Assembly: GCF_003201675.2 (NCBI RefSeq)
Contig: NZ_CP029287.2
Location: forward strand, 744,001 to 808,000
Origin: Metallosphaera hakonensis JCM 8857 = DSM 7519
GTDB lineage: Archaea > Thermoproteota > Thermoprotei_A > Sulfolobales > Sulfolobaceae
Direction: 5' to 3'
Length of the DNA stretch: 64,000 nucleotides
Shown here: one piece after another, positions 55,992 through 64,000 of the stretch
Layout: each line of letters begins with the position of its first letter
Position numbering within the stretch: position 1 is the first letter of the stretch
Notes under the pieces: generated by a model
What the model was told of the DNA's origin: nothing
The model's input: the letters and a program-made list of their open reading frames with translations, nothing else
The model's database searches: none
Made by a program: the position numbers and the translations under genes

Positions 55992-56966
55992 TTAGGTCTC
56001 CCTTAAAGGCCTTATTTTGGGCCTGATCTCCCCTGGGAAGATTTCCTTGGGAAGATAAGCGGTGACTATCCAGTTGGGAACGTCAACTACCTGGCTCACT
56101 TTCATATCCACTGCGACACTGGTCAACATGTATGCCTCTACTGGAGTCATGAAGTCTGAAAGAATTGATATTATACCTTTAATTGCTTTCTTCGCTGCTT
56201 CCCAGAGATTCGAATCTATTCCGGGATACGCTAAATATTCCCTGAAGACATTTTCGTTCACTGAAGCAGTTTCAAATAACGGTTGAGATATCCCAGCGTT
56301 CTTATGAAGACTCACCTTGATGGAGACCTCCATGGGAGCCTCTATGGCAGTCCCGCAGACCTCTCCATCACCCTGAGCTACATGAGTGTCTCCTAAGGAG
56401 AGAAGGGCTCCTCTCACGAAAACTGGTAGGAAAAGTTTAGTTCCCTTGGTTAGATGTTTTACGTCCATATTACCCCCGTTCTCCCTGGGTGGGATTGTGC
56501 TGAACTTTCCAGGTGTTGGAAGTGCCGTCCCTATGACTCCTGGAAATGGTCTTGATGGGATCCTCACCTCTATGTCACCGAATTTAGCTGTGGCGTCGTC
56601 TCCAACTTTCCAGATCTTTAAAGCTGGACCAGCCAAATCAATCGGGGCAGTGTAGGGTTCGTTAGCCAAGAAACCGAAACCCGGTAGAACTCCTGTCCAT
56701 CCCCAACCCATGGTTCTGAAATCAAGAAACTCGATCTCTAGAGCATCACCCGGCTCCGCTCCCATAACTTCTACTGGACCAGTTAGAGGATGAATCCTGG
56801 AGAAGTCCAGTTTGAGTAAATCAGAGGCTGAGGACGAGGGCGTTACTTGACCATCTGAGGCCTCGCGGGACTCTATGGTTATGGTTTCTCCTGGTTTAAT
56901 GGAAATAACCGGCTTAAGGGAGTTATCCCACTTATTGTGGATTTGGTTTGCGTGGATTGTGTACAT
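55992..56966 (-). CDS. Formamidase/acetamidase (FmdA family)
   Basis: This 324-residue protein matches the acetamidase/formamidase family. NQIHNKWDNSLKPVISIKPG is its N-terminus, and GDTHVAQGDGEVCGTAIEAP carries the family's catalytic and zinc-binding His/Asp/Glu residues. It hydrolyses formamide or acetamide to ammonia and acid. It lies upstream of APC and MFS carriers, but on position alone. Confidence 0.92.
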   Translation of the reverse strand: MYTIHANQIHNKWDNSLKPVISIKPGETITIESREASDGQVTPSSSASDLLKLDFSRIHPLTGPVEVMGAEPGDALEIEFLDFRTMGWGWTGVLPGFGFLANEPYTAPIDLAGPALKIWKVGDDATAKFGDIEVRIPSRPFPGVIGTALPTPGKFSTIPPRENGGNMDVKHLTKGTKLFLPVFVRGALLSLGDTHVAQGDGEVCGTAIEAPMEVSIKVSLHKNAGISQPLFETASVNENVFREYLAYPGIDSNLWEAAKKAIKGIISILSDFMTPVEAYMLTSVAVDMKVSQVVDVPNWIVTAYLPKEIFPGEIRPKIRPLRET

Positions 56967-57182
56967 GAACTTTTTTTATCGAAGAACGAAATAAAGCTTA
57001 TACATGATCAGTTTCATGCGGAGTTTGAAAGATCTCAGGTATGTTATACCGAATGTTACTATGATTACGAGCTAAAGGCCACCACATTCTGTTTCTACCT
57101 TAAGCTTCAGATATGTCCTTTTCATCTAGGAGAGAGGAGAAGTTGTTTCCCTACTGCTCTCGAGATTGACGATAATGGATAA
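56937..57182 (+). CDS. Possible small cysteine-rich protein
   Basis: This 81-residue frame starts with GTG inside the opposite-strand formamidase start. It has seven cysteines (VCVDCVH, QVCYTECYYD, ICPFHLGERRSCFP), which might bind zinc. The overlap with a known gene start and absence of any family make it weak; a shorter protein starting downstream of the overlap is possible but shows no clear start codon. Confidence 0.25.
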   Translation: MDLVCVDCVHELFLSKNEIKLIHDQFHAEFERSQVCYTECYYDYELKATTFCFYLKLQICPFHLGERRSCFPTALEIDDNG

Positions 57183-57230
57183 GCAATGGTCTTTAAGTAA
57201 GCTTTCTTTTAAACAAAAACCATAAAAAAA

Positions 57231-58766
57231 TTATTGATTTTCAATTTGTTCTTTAGTCGGCAATTCTATGTTTTTCTTAGAAGACAAAACTCCCCATGGG
57301 AAGAAAATTGCAACTGAGAGGAGAGCTACCAGGGCCGAGGCCACATAGAAATTGACCAGCGATAATGCGCCGTCGCTCCCAATATATGTCATCAAGGTGA
57401 TAAAACCTATATATGCCATGTACCAGAGCGAGTTTAAGGTGTTCTGAAAGCCCTTGTAAATTGCACCGAACACCCCTACGGCAACGGTAATTAGTATAAC
57501 AGAATATGGTACAGAGGGCCATCCACTCCAGAACGCAATAAGCGATGCTGAGGCGAAAGCTATTACAGATATTATGGGGCCTCCCTTTAATTTATATTGA
57601 AAACTTTTCCTAAGGGCCATCATTGCTACAGGGTTCACAGCGGATCCCAGATATCCTGCCACTACCGCATCGCTGATTAGGCTATATATTGTTGGAATAG
57701 GGGAAGTTAGAAAGGTAATAATAGCCCCTACGATTCCGAAAACTACCAGTGCCCACACCGGAATGGAGTAGGTGGAGTGAAGTTGCTTCATCAACTTGGT
57801 CACTATGCCTGTTCTTCCCATGGCGAAAAGTACCCTAGTTCCTGCTCCCAGGTAAATGTAACCTGTAACAAACGGTCCTATTATTGCAACGATTAAGGCC
57901 AATATCAGCAGAGCCGAGTTGGCTTGAGAGATGTCCACGAAGGGGTTCCCAGGAAGGGCAGTAGTGACGTTGCTCCATTCCCCAGGAGTTAAGCTGATTT
58001 TTGTCCAGTTTATCCCCCCTACGAACGCAACTGCAAATAGCACATATATCAAGGTCTGCCCTATCACTGTGAGAATGATTGCAGAGGAGAGCTTATGCCT
58101 ATCCTTGGTCTCCTCGGCGTAATCTGGGATCACCCTAATTCCACCAAAGGCGAACATGGCCAGAGGTATGGCGGTGAACATTCCTGCAAGCCCGAAAGGT
58201 GTTACTCCCCCATAGCTCACGAAATTCCTCGCGGAGAAGAAAACTCCCATGACACCTAATGCCAGAGCGATGTAGAATATTAACTTCAAGGAACCGATCG
58301 AGGTGGTAGACCTACCGAAAGCCTTTACTCCAAAATAATTGAATGGGATAAACAGAAGAAGGAGCACCACTCCCACAATTCCGCCTAGAAGTGTTGGAGT
58401 CCCAGAAGGGGTGAGAAGGGACGGAAAGAAGTAAGTCAATCCTTCCACCACCGCAAGCGCCTCGATGGGAGGAATGAAGAGATACCAAACGAGATCTGAC
58501 ATGGCATTAATTAGATTAGTCAACTTACCGTGGGAGTAAAGGCTATACCTAGATGGACCTCCCGCTTCTGGTAAGTTCATGGATATCTCACTGTAGGTTA
58601 GACCTATGAAGAGATAGAAAATACCACCGAGAATCCAAGCTAAAACTGCTGCAGGACCAGCATCGGCAGTCATTCCAGCTGTGCTGAACAGGGCTCCAGT
58701 ACCCACTGCTCCTGAAATACCCAAGATTATGAGATCCAAATAGCTTAATTCTTTTTTAAGAGGCAT
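57231..58766 (-). CDS. APC-superfamily amino acid permease
   Basis: This 511-residue protein has 12 hydrophobic segments. The helix 1 signature GISGAVGTGALFSTAGMTAD and NLPEAGGPSRYSLY after helix 2 are typical of amino acid permeases. The substrate is unknown. It starts MPLKKELSYLDLIILGIS. Confidence 0.88.
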   Translation of the reverse strand: MPLKKELSYLDLIILGISGAVGTGALFSTAGMTADAGPAAVLAWILGGIFYLFIGLTYSEISMNLPEAGGPSRYSLYSHGKLTNLINAMSDLVWYLFIPPIEALAVVEGLTYFFPSLLTPSGTPTLLGGIVGVVLLLLFIPFNYFGVKAFGRSTTSIGSLKLIFYIALALGVMGVFFSARNFVSYGGVTPFGLAGMFTAIPLAMFAFGGIRVIPDYAEETKDRHKLSSAIILTVIGQTLIYVLFAVAFVGGINWTKISLTPGEWSNVTTALPGNPFVDISQANSALLILALIVAIIGPFVTGYIYLGAGTRVLFAMGRTGIVTKLMKQLHSTYSIPVWALVVFGIVGAIITFLTSPIPTIYSLISDAVVAGYLGSAVNPVAMMALRKSFQYKLKGGPIISVIAFASASLIAFWSGWPSVPYSVILITVAVGVFGAIYKGFQNTLNSLWYMAYIGFITLMTYIGSDGALSLVNFYVASALVALLSVAIFFPWGVLSSKKNIELPTKEQIENQ

Positions 58767-58901
58767 ATTTTTACGAGAGATTTAAAATGATATAAGTTTT
58801 TTTGATTATAGGCCTTGAAATCTTAAAGTCACTACGCTTTCAAGAGTTGAGTATCTAAAAATTTTTAATTCATAAAGGGTTATAAACTAAAAAGAAATAC
58901 C

Positions 58902-60311
58902 TTATGTTCCAGCCTCAGCCTCGTTAACACTCTCCAGACTTCTCCCGATGGTATTTGGAAGCACCTTTATGAGTATGAGTCCCATTATGACCATAGGAAT
59001 CTGGAACAGAACCCAGGTCTGTAAGTTCCCCAGTACTGGTATGAAATCGAAAATTATTGCAGTGGAAATAGCTGCGCCTAGATGAGCAAATCCGTCAGAA
59101 AAGGCAAAAGATGTAGCTCTGGCGTAAGTAGGCACGTTCTCTGTCCCATTGAGGTAATTCAATTGGTTAGACCAACCTACACCAATGAAATTGGTTAAAA
59201 GTAATCCTACGAAGGTTAACTGTATATCCCTGATAATCGCACCAAATACTGCTATTAGTACCCCCAACAACATGCCCACGAAGTAGGCAAAGGTCACAAG
59301 AATCGCTCTCCTGACCTTTTCCACCACGAATCGAAGCCCTATCGCTCCTAGGAAAGTCGCGATTCCTGCTAGACCGAACAGGAAGGTTATTTCATTTCCC
59401 AATTGCCCAGAGTAGTGCAGGAAGCTCGACGTCCATAAGGGATATTCGGTCAAATATGGATATTCGCCAAAGTAGAAGAAGAAAATCGACAGCATCACTG
59501 CTAGCACTCTAACTCTGTACACGGGGTTCTTGAAAACTGCAAAGGGATCGGCCTTTTTCACTTTATAGGTAAAAATGGAAGGAGGTGGAAGTTCTGGTAT
59601 TCTAGTTTTTCTCTTAGCCTCCTCCTCCATGTTGGTAACGACTTTCTCTGCCTCTTGTATATGACCCTTGAGGGCTAACATTCTCACGGTCTCAGAGGCA
59701 TGAGACCTTATAACTAATACAATGAACGCTAGAGTGGCTCCAACTGCAAATACCACTCTCCATCCTATCGCTGGATTGGCTAGCACTATTTCTGAAGCTA
59801 GAAAGGGGCCAAGTCCCAAACCTGCCCAACCTGCTATATATACCAGATTAAAGTAAGAGGCCCTCTTTATGGCAGGTACCATTTCGACTAAGTAGACAGG
59901 AACTAGGATCAGATCTCCACCGATTCCCATTCCTGTTATAAATCTGAATACTACGAAGCTTAGGAAGTTAAATGACAGGGCATTTCCTAGACTTCCCACT
60001 CCCGTGAGCAGGGCTGTGAGTATTAAGGTCGGTTTCCTGCCTAACTTATCGGCTAGATATCCGAGTATAATGGCACCTGGGATATAGCCGAACAGGCCCA
60101 TGGAAACAACAGTTGGGGCCTGAGATGCTGTCAGACCTGTGTAGGGTAATGACGTAGGCGAAAAGGCTAAGCCTATATCAATTACATCATATAACGCAAT
60201 AAAGTAACCGAAGGCTAGGGATAGTATAACCGAGATAGGTAGGACTATTGTTGGAAGCCTATCTACCCTGGCCGTAAGTTCGGCCACCTTTTTGTTCAAT
60301 TCCTCTGACAT
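58902..60311 (-). CDS. MFS metabolite/H+ symporter
   Basis: This 469-residue transporter has 12 hydrophobic helices. Motif A appears as LGYLADKLGRKPTLILTALL after helix 2, and RFITGMGIGGDLILVPVYLV after helix 4 is the sugar-porter/metabolite:H+ type. The central cytoplasmic loop has KGHIQEAEKVVTNMEEEAKR. The substrate is likely an organic acid or sugar. Confidence 0.9.
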   Translation of the reverse strand: MSEELNKKVAELTARVDRLPTIVLPISVILSLAFGYFIALYDVIDIGLAFSPTSLPYTGLTASQAPTVVSMGLFGYIPGAIILGYLADKLGRKPTLILTALLTGVGSLGNALSFNFLSFVVFRFITGMGIGGDLILVPVYLVEMVPAIKRASYFNLVYIAGWAGLGLGPFLASEIVLANPAIGWRVVFAVGATLAFIVLVIRSHASETVRMLALKGHIQEAEKVVTNMEEEAKRKTRIPELPPPSIFTYKVKKADPFAVFKNPVYRVRVLAVMLSIFFFYFGEYPYLTEYPLWTSSFLHYSGQLGNEITFLFGLAGIATFLGAIGLRFVVEKVRRAILVTFAYFVGMLLGVLIAVFGAIIRDIQLTFVGLLLTNFIGVGWSNQLNYLNGTENVPTYARATSFAFSDGFAHLGAAISTAIIFDFIPVLGNLQTWVLFQIPMVIMGLILIKVLPNTIGRSLESVNEAEAGT

Positions 60312-60635
60312 AAATGATCAGTAGTTTATGATCAAAATTGTTTATAAGAGATTTTTATAATCATTTCACTTCTTTGTCTAAGAAGAACATTTCGTACTTA
60401 AAACTCGAACTTATGTTTTAAAAGGTCGTGAATAAGTTTAATTCTATATATCGGAAAGTTTAAATGATCAAATACTATTAATCGCTATTTTAACATAGTT
60501 TTACCATAAAACCGCACAACTATAAAAGCTTAATTTGCAAGCGATATCCTAGTAATCACTAAAAACAGACGTAGGGTCTCTTATTTGTACAGACTTAACT
60601 TTGAAGAGTGATCTCTACCTTCCGTCTCTTATAAC
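60312..60635. other. Intergenic region, nothing assigned
   Basis: The left end carries the AT-rich promoter of the MFS gene (TTTTTATAATC near 60350). No other structure is seen. Confidence 0.5.
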
Positions 60636-62285
60636 CTATACGAATTTTACTCCGCTCCTCTGATCTCCTCTAAGTACTCTGTCCACCGCTATCATCGTAA
60701 TTACCATTACCGGTAGAGCAGCAACTAGGGCTGAGGAAGCTAAAAGTCCCCAATTCAACGATTGATCACCTATTGCGTCCAATGCGTAAACTGTAATTGT
60801 GAGAGCGCCTTCTGGTGGAAATTTCATATTATATGGCGTATCCGCAAAAATCAATGGATAAAATAGGAGATGCCAATTGAATACAAAGGATAACAGAAAT
60901 ACCGTAAACACGGCTCCCCTTGAAAGCGGGATCACCAGCCTAGTAAGCTTTCTCTTTATTCCAAATACTGAGGCCGCATCGTCGTATGCCCTAGGAAAAT
61001 CCAGGTAGAAGTTATAGAATATCCAGGTAGCGAAGGTTGCCGTAAATATGGGAGTGGACAAAATCAGTGCCCACCAGGTGTTAATCAGCTTGATTGATGT
61101 AAAGAGTAAGTAAAGAGGTATAATGAAAGAGGCTGCAGGGAGCGAATAGAGGTAAATGGATAGGAAGAGCATCCAACTCATTCCCTTTCTACTGGCCTCA
61201 TAGGACGCGGGAAGGGACACGAATACGGTGAAGATAGAAGCCAATATTCCCACGACGGCACTTGTTATGAGATAGGGAACGGCACCCTCAATTGAAGTGT
61301 AGAAATACGAGGGAGTAATCTGGGTAGGGAGCAAAACGGGTGGAGCCCTGAAATCCAGCGAAGCGTTCCTAAAAGCAACGAGAACCATCCAGTACACTGG
61401 AAAGTCCAGGAGGAATAGAATAAACGCCGACAAGGCGTATAACAGCCCTTTAAATACAGGATCAGGTATTCTTAGATTCAAGGATGGAAGGTACTTCTTC
61501 CTCTTGGATCTGAAGAGGAAAATCAGGGCCAGGGAGGGTAGAGTTGCCATTAGTCCAAGGATTGAGGCTACGACTTCCCCACCGGAGAAATTCCCAGTGA
61601 GAAAGATCTCATCGAACACCAAGAGGGGTAACGTAGTTGAGGAGTAACCTGGTCCTCCTTGAGTAAGCACATAGGGAAGATCGAAGTTACCCATGGCCAA
61701 AACGAATTGAAGAAGAAAGGATATCCAGAAAGCTTTCCCGATCATGGGAACCGCCACCTTAGCGTAAAACTGGGATATGGTGAGTCCGTCCATCAAGGAA
61801 GCCTCTCTAACCTCTCTGGGAATAGATCTCAGTGAAGACAAGATAACAAGGAAGGAGACGGGTATGGAAGACCAAACACTTACACCTGTCACTGCCCAAA
61901 TTGATGTGGTACTTAAGTAGAGTGGATCAAATGGGACGTGAAATATGTAGGAGAACCAACCGTATTTTCCATATAGGCTAATTGTCCAAATAAGAGCCGA
62001 GGAAGTGAAGGGAATAGTATAGGGTAACATGGTAAGTAGGGACAACAACCTTGATCCTCTCTTCACTAGATCCACTGTTATTGCCAATATGGTTCCGATT
62101 ATTGCGGAAAATAGGGCAGTACAGAAGGAGAATATCAACGTGTTAACAACTATCTCCCCAACGGGGACAAGATCGAAAATTGAGAACGCAGATCTCAGAT
62201 TCACACCCAGTAAAACGAAGGCACCCAGAAATGGGATTATTCCGAACACGGAAACGTAAACAAGGTAAGGATAGCTATACCTCAT
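60636..62285 (-). CDS. ABC transporter fused permease
   Basis: This 549-residue protein joins two binding-protein-dependent permease halves. Each half has the cytoplasmic EAA loop that docks the ATPase: EVREASLMDGLTISQFYAKV in the N-terminal half and RAYDDAASVFGIKRKLTRLV in the C-terminal half. It would form the whole membrane pore with the ATPase encoded upstream. ATG 62285 overlapped the original stop of the ATPase gene (ATGA) before the IS inserted; GTG 62294 is three codons upstream. The substrate may be a sugar, phosphorylated solute or metal. Confidence 0.88.
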   Translation of the reverse strand: MRYSYPYLVYVSVFGIIPFLGAFVLLGVNLRSAFSIFDLVPVGEIVVNTLIFSFCTALFSAIIGTILAITVDLVKRGSRLLSLLTMLPYTIPFTSSALIWTISLYGKYGWFSYIFHVPFDPLYLSTTSIWAVTGVSVWSSIPVSFLVILSSLRSIPREVREASLMDGLTISQFYAKVAVPMIGKAFWISFLLQFVLAMGNFDLPYVLTQGGPGYSSTTLPLLVFDEIFLTGNFSGGEVVASILGLMATLPSLALIFLFRSKRKKYLPSLNLRIPDPVFKGLLYALSAFILFLLDFPVYWMVLVAFRNASLDFRAPPVLLPTQITPSYFYTSIEGAVPYLITSAVVGILASIFTVFVSLPASYEASRKGMSWMLFLSIYLYSLPAASFIIPLYLLFTSIKLINTWWALILSTPIFTATFATWIFYNFYLDFPRAYDDAASVFGIKRKLTRLVIPLSRGAVFTVFLLSFVFNWHLLFYPLIFADTPYNMKFPPEGALTITVYALDAIGDQSLNWGLLASSALVAALPVMVITMIAVDRVLRGDQRSGVKFV

Positions 62286-62346
62286 GGGTTCCACGGTCCT
62301 GAGAACTTTCTGAACTTGAGTTTAACTTCTTCTCCAACCCTAAGTC
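62282..62346 (-). pseudogene. Severed 3' end of ABC ATPase gene
   Basis: Joined to the ATPase reading frame at the 9 bp target duplication, this sequence continues the frame with VGEEVKLKFRKFSGPWNP and a TGA that overlaps the permease ATG. It is thus the original C-terminal tail, now cut off by the IS. Confidence 0.85.
62338..62346. repeat. 9 bp target-site duplication, left
   Basis: CCCTAAGTC here and at 63521-63529 directly flank the inverted ends of the IS. IS1-family elements commonly make 8-9 bp duplications. Confidence 0.92.
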
Positions 62347-62392
62347 GGGAGTGTTCTCATGCAGTCATCTTATTCGATAACTACCTGTAAAA
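62347..62392. repeat. IS terminal inverted repeat, left
   Basis: This 46-base repeat pairs with 63475-63520; the single mismatch is at position 35 from the outer end. Confidence 0.92.
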
Positions 62393-63352
62393 TTATATCA
62401 GATGTTCTCTAATATGCTGTACTCCCCTCAAATAGGCCAGGTTCAAGGGAGTCTCCTCGTCCGAGAAAACATGCGGGTTCATGACGTTCAACAGGGCCAG
62501 GCTGTAGTCCGTCATCCCTCTGCTCCTGTTGACGGCCTTCGTGTCCCTGGCTAGCCGAGCTAAGTGCGACCTACAGAACGAGTTGTAACTCTCCGCGGTG
62601 TGGGTGTACTTCTTGCCCACGACGTGGTGATCTAGGACTTGATAGATTGAGTAGGCGTCGGTGTAGTGGACCTCGCACTTGGGAAGAGAACTCCAGAGGA
62701 AGCGGAAGGTGTTGTAGTCCCTGTCGCCGGTGACGAAGAAGGGAACTCCGTCGACCAGGGCGTTCCAGATCCAGAGGTTCTGTCGTCTAGGACCGCGTCT
62801 CACGTGTACGTAAGTCCAGCTCTCGTCTAGAACCGCGAACTTCGCCCTGAAGGCCTTCAATTGGGCTTGCAGGATCAACAGGTTAACGTAGGCCTTCAAG
62901 CCGGCCCTCTTCACTAAGCTGTAGACCGTGGTCAAGGGCCTTCCCTCAACCTTGGATATTCCCCTCAAGCTCATCCTGTTGGTGTACTCCTTCAAGATTC
63001 TCTCCCTCTGCTCCCTGCTCATCCTGTGACTCGCAGTTCCGTAAAAGGTCCTCCCGCAGACCTTACACCTGTACTTGCTCTTCCCTCTTGACGAACCGTT
63101 CCTGACCACGCGGTCCGAGTTGCAGGACGGACATCTCGGCCTCGCGTCCTTCCTCCTCTTGATCCCGAGTTTCTTGATGTAATAATACAAAGTGGAGGGC
63201 GGTATCTTGAGCTTGGTGACCTGCACTCCCATCACGTAAGCCGCGAGGGCGAAGGCGATTTCCTCTGGTCTGTGCTTTCGGGGCTTAAGGTTTAAATTTC
63301 TTAGAACGAGAAGTATAAGTTGTGCGAGGGCTACGAGGTTCATGGCATACAC
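62393..63352 (-). CDS. IS1-family transposase
   Basis: This 319-residue transposase joins the InsA-like zinc-ribbon (CPSCNSDRVVRNG to YRCKVCGRTFYG) and helix-turn-helix with the InsB-like DDE domain: Asp in VLDESWTYVHVR, Asp in YTDAYSIYQVL and Glu in HTAESYNSFCRSHLARLARD. The latter closely follows the IS1 H-x-x-x-E pattern. All look intact, and no frameshift is needed, unlike in E. coli IS1. Codon use is richer in G+C than in the neighbours. Confidence 0.92.
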   Translation of the reverse strand: MYAMNLVALAQLILLVLRNLNLKPRKHRPEEIAFALAAYVMGVQVTKLKIPPSTLYYYIKKLGIKRRKDARPRCPSCNSDRVVRNGSSRGKSKYRCKVCGRTFYGTASHRMSREQRERILKEYTNRMSLRGISKVEGRPLTTVYSLVKRAGLKAYVNLLILQAQLKAFRAKFAVLDESWTYVHVRRGPRRQNLWIWNALVDGVPFFVTGDRDYNTFRFLWSSLPKCEVHYTDAYSIYQVLDHHVVGKKYTHTAESYNSFCRSHLARLARDTKAVNRSRGMTDYSLALLNVMNPHVFSDEETPLNLAYLRGVQHIREHLI

Positions 63353-63474
63353 CTAAAGAACCTCGAGGTCCTCGCACATAAGTCTTTTCGATCCCACGCG
63401 TCCTCAAGTATTCAAGTCCACTCGTTGTAAGGACCACAAAAGCCCTTGAAGAGATTTCTGCCTCGCATTAATAT

Positions 63475-63520
63475 TTTTACAGGTACTTATCGAATAAGAT
63501 GACTGCATGAGAACACTCCC
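63475..63520. repeat. IS terminal inverted repeat, right
   Basis: Partner of 62347-62392. It now also encodes the last 14 residues and stop of the interrupted ATPase. Confidence 0.92.
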
Positions 63521-64000
63521 CCCTAAGTCTGTAGGGATAAAATGCCCTGACCTCTTCTTCTCCTAAGGAAATATAGACCAAGTATCTATCACCTAAAAAT
63601 TCCACATCGCTAACTCTTCCCTTCACGTTGCCTTCCCCAATTTCCACGTCCTCAGGTCTTACACCAATCTTCCCCGTCAAATCAAGCAAGCTCCCATCAA
63701 TTAAGGACATGGGAGGGTTTCCAAAGAAAGTGGCGACGAATCTATCCTTGACATTTGAGTATATTTCCTCAGGAGTTCCGGTTTGGATCACCTTGCCAGT
63801 GTTCATTATTGCTATCCTGTCTGCCAACGCCATCGCCTCCACCTGATCGTGGGTAACATAGAGCGTTGTTATGTTGTTCTCCCTCTGTATATCCCTTATT
63901 AATTTCCTAGCAGAGACCCTTTGGATAGCGTCCAGATTAGACAGCGGCTCGTCCATAAGGAACACGCTTGGCTTCTTCATCAGTGCCCTGGCTAGAGCGA
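63477..64000 (-). CDS. ABC transporter ATPase (MalK/UgpC-like), IS-altered C-terminus, partial
   Basis: The gene runs off the right edge. The visible part reads ALARALMKKPSVFLMDEPLS (Walker B), then TTLYVTHDQVEAMALADRIA (H-loop) and a C-terminal regulatory OB-type domain (GKIGVRPEDVEIGEGNVKG, YLVYISLGEEEVRAFYPY). The last residues GECSHAVILFDKYL and the stop come from the IS end. They replace the original 18-residue tail beginning VGEEVKLKF, which lies at 62282-62346. Walker A is beyond the window. The core ATPase is intact, so function may survive. Confidence 0.92.
   Translation of the reverse strand, partial: ALARALMKKPSVFLMDEPLSNLDAIQRVSARKLIRDIQRENNITTLYVTHDQVEAMALADRIAIMNTGKVIQTGTPEEIYSNVKDRFVATFFGNPPMSLIDGSLLDLTGKIGVRPEDVEIGEGNVKGRVSDVEFLGDRYLVYISLGEEEVRAFYPYRLRGECSHAVILFDKYL
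63521..63529. repeat. 9 bp target-site duplication, right
   Basis: CCCTAAGTC, the right-hand copy of 62338-62346. Confidence 0.92.

Larger units (their letters stand above)
62347..63520. mobile_element. IS1-family insertion sequence, 1174 bp, ISC1173-like
   Basis: The element is bounded by 46 bp inverted repeats that start GGGAGTGTTCTCATGCAGTC and match at 45 of 46 bases, and by the 9 bp direct repeat CCCTAAGTC. The length and single transposase fit the ISC1173 group of Sulfolobus IS1-family elements (recalled, not searched). Near-identical ends and duplications show a recent insertion. It sits between the ABC ATPase and permease genes. Confidence 0.92.

Noticed and set aside
63477-63520. 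The ATPase tail HAVILFDKYL as a genuine C-terminus
   Set aside because: The same bases form the inverted repeat at the other end of the IS, and the true tail is found on the far side of the target duplication.

Overview
The window is from a thermoacidophilic crenarchaeon of the order Sulfolobales. The main evidence is an Sso7d-type 7 kDa chromatin protein (20123-20311), the HerA-Mre11-Rad50-NurA operon, an XPB-Bax1 pair, an archaeal-type PEP carboxylase, a Dpo4/Dbh-type polymerase, a SegA/SegB-like partition locus and a 1174 bp IS1-family element resembling the ISC1173 group. The moderate G+C and the Sso7d sequence suggest Metallosphaera or a close relative; the genus is an inference. Several genes have a TATA-like box about 25-29 bases before the start codon, as expected for leaderless transcripts, and I used this to choose some starts.

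Layout. 1-5562: the head of an archaeal SMC-like ATPase, a nucleoside hydrolase, a Fur-type regulator, a four-CBS protein, a methyltransferase pair, then about 1.15 kb of decayed DNA with repeats and IS-end remnants. 5563-11789: the minus-strand end-resection operon herA-mre11-rad50-nurA. 11867-12718: a ferritin-like protein with a perfect fourfold 165 bp tandem duplication. 13363-25990: a candidate C/D box RNA, NAD(P)HX repair, Bcp peroxiredoxin, PEP carboxylase, an amidase, membrane proteins, Sso7d, a HAD phosphatase and XPB-Bax1. 25974-40233: transporters, a minus-strand operon for a large repeat-containing surface protein with a membrane-tethered winged-helix protein, MscS, VapBC, a HipA-like kinase, Nudix and TIP49. 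40631-49158: a PfkB kinase, a Y-family polymerase, RtcA, a GS-like/alcohol dehydrogenase pair, CobY and an SQR-like flavoprotein. 49255-51585: the segAB-like locus, where the segB-like gene carries about 12.7 perfect copies of a 42 bp repeat. 51756-64000: glycolate/lactate oxidase subunits, a double ribbon-helix-helix protein, formamidase, APC and MFS carriers, and an ABC transporter operon interrupted by the IS1-family element.

The best leads are: (i) the repeat-expanded SegB-like protein with palindromes resembling the published SegB site; (ii) the perfect 165 bp x4 array in the ferritin-like gene; (iii) the IS insertion, whose pre-insertion gene can be rebuilt base by base from its 9 bp target duplication; (iv) the surface-protein operon, with a perfect 18 bp palindrome at its promoter; and (v) intergenic repeats of unknown nature (40 bp at 506 and 55230; IS-like inverted ends at 4911 and 5505). 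I found no CRISPR array, rRNA or tRNA.
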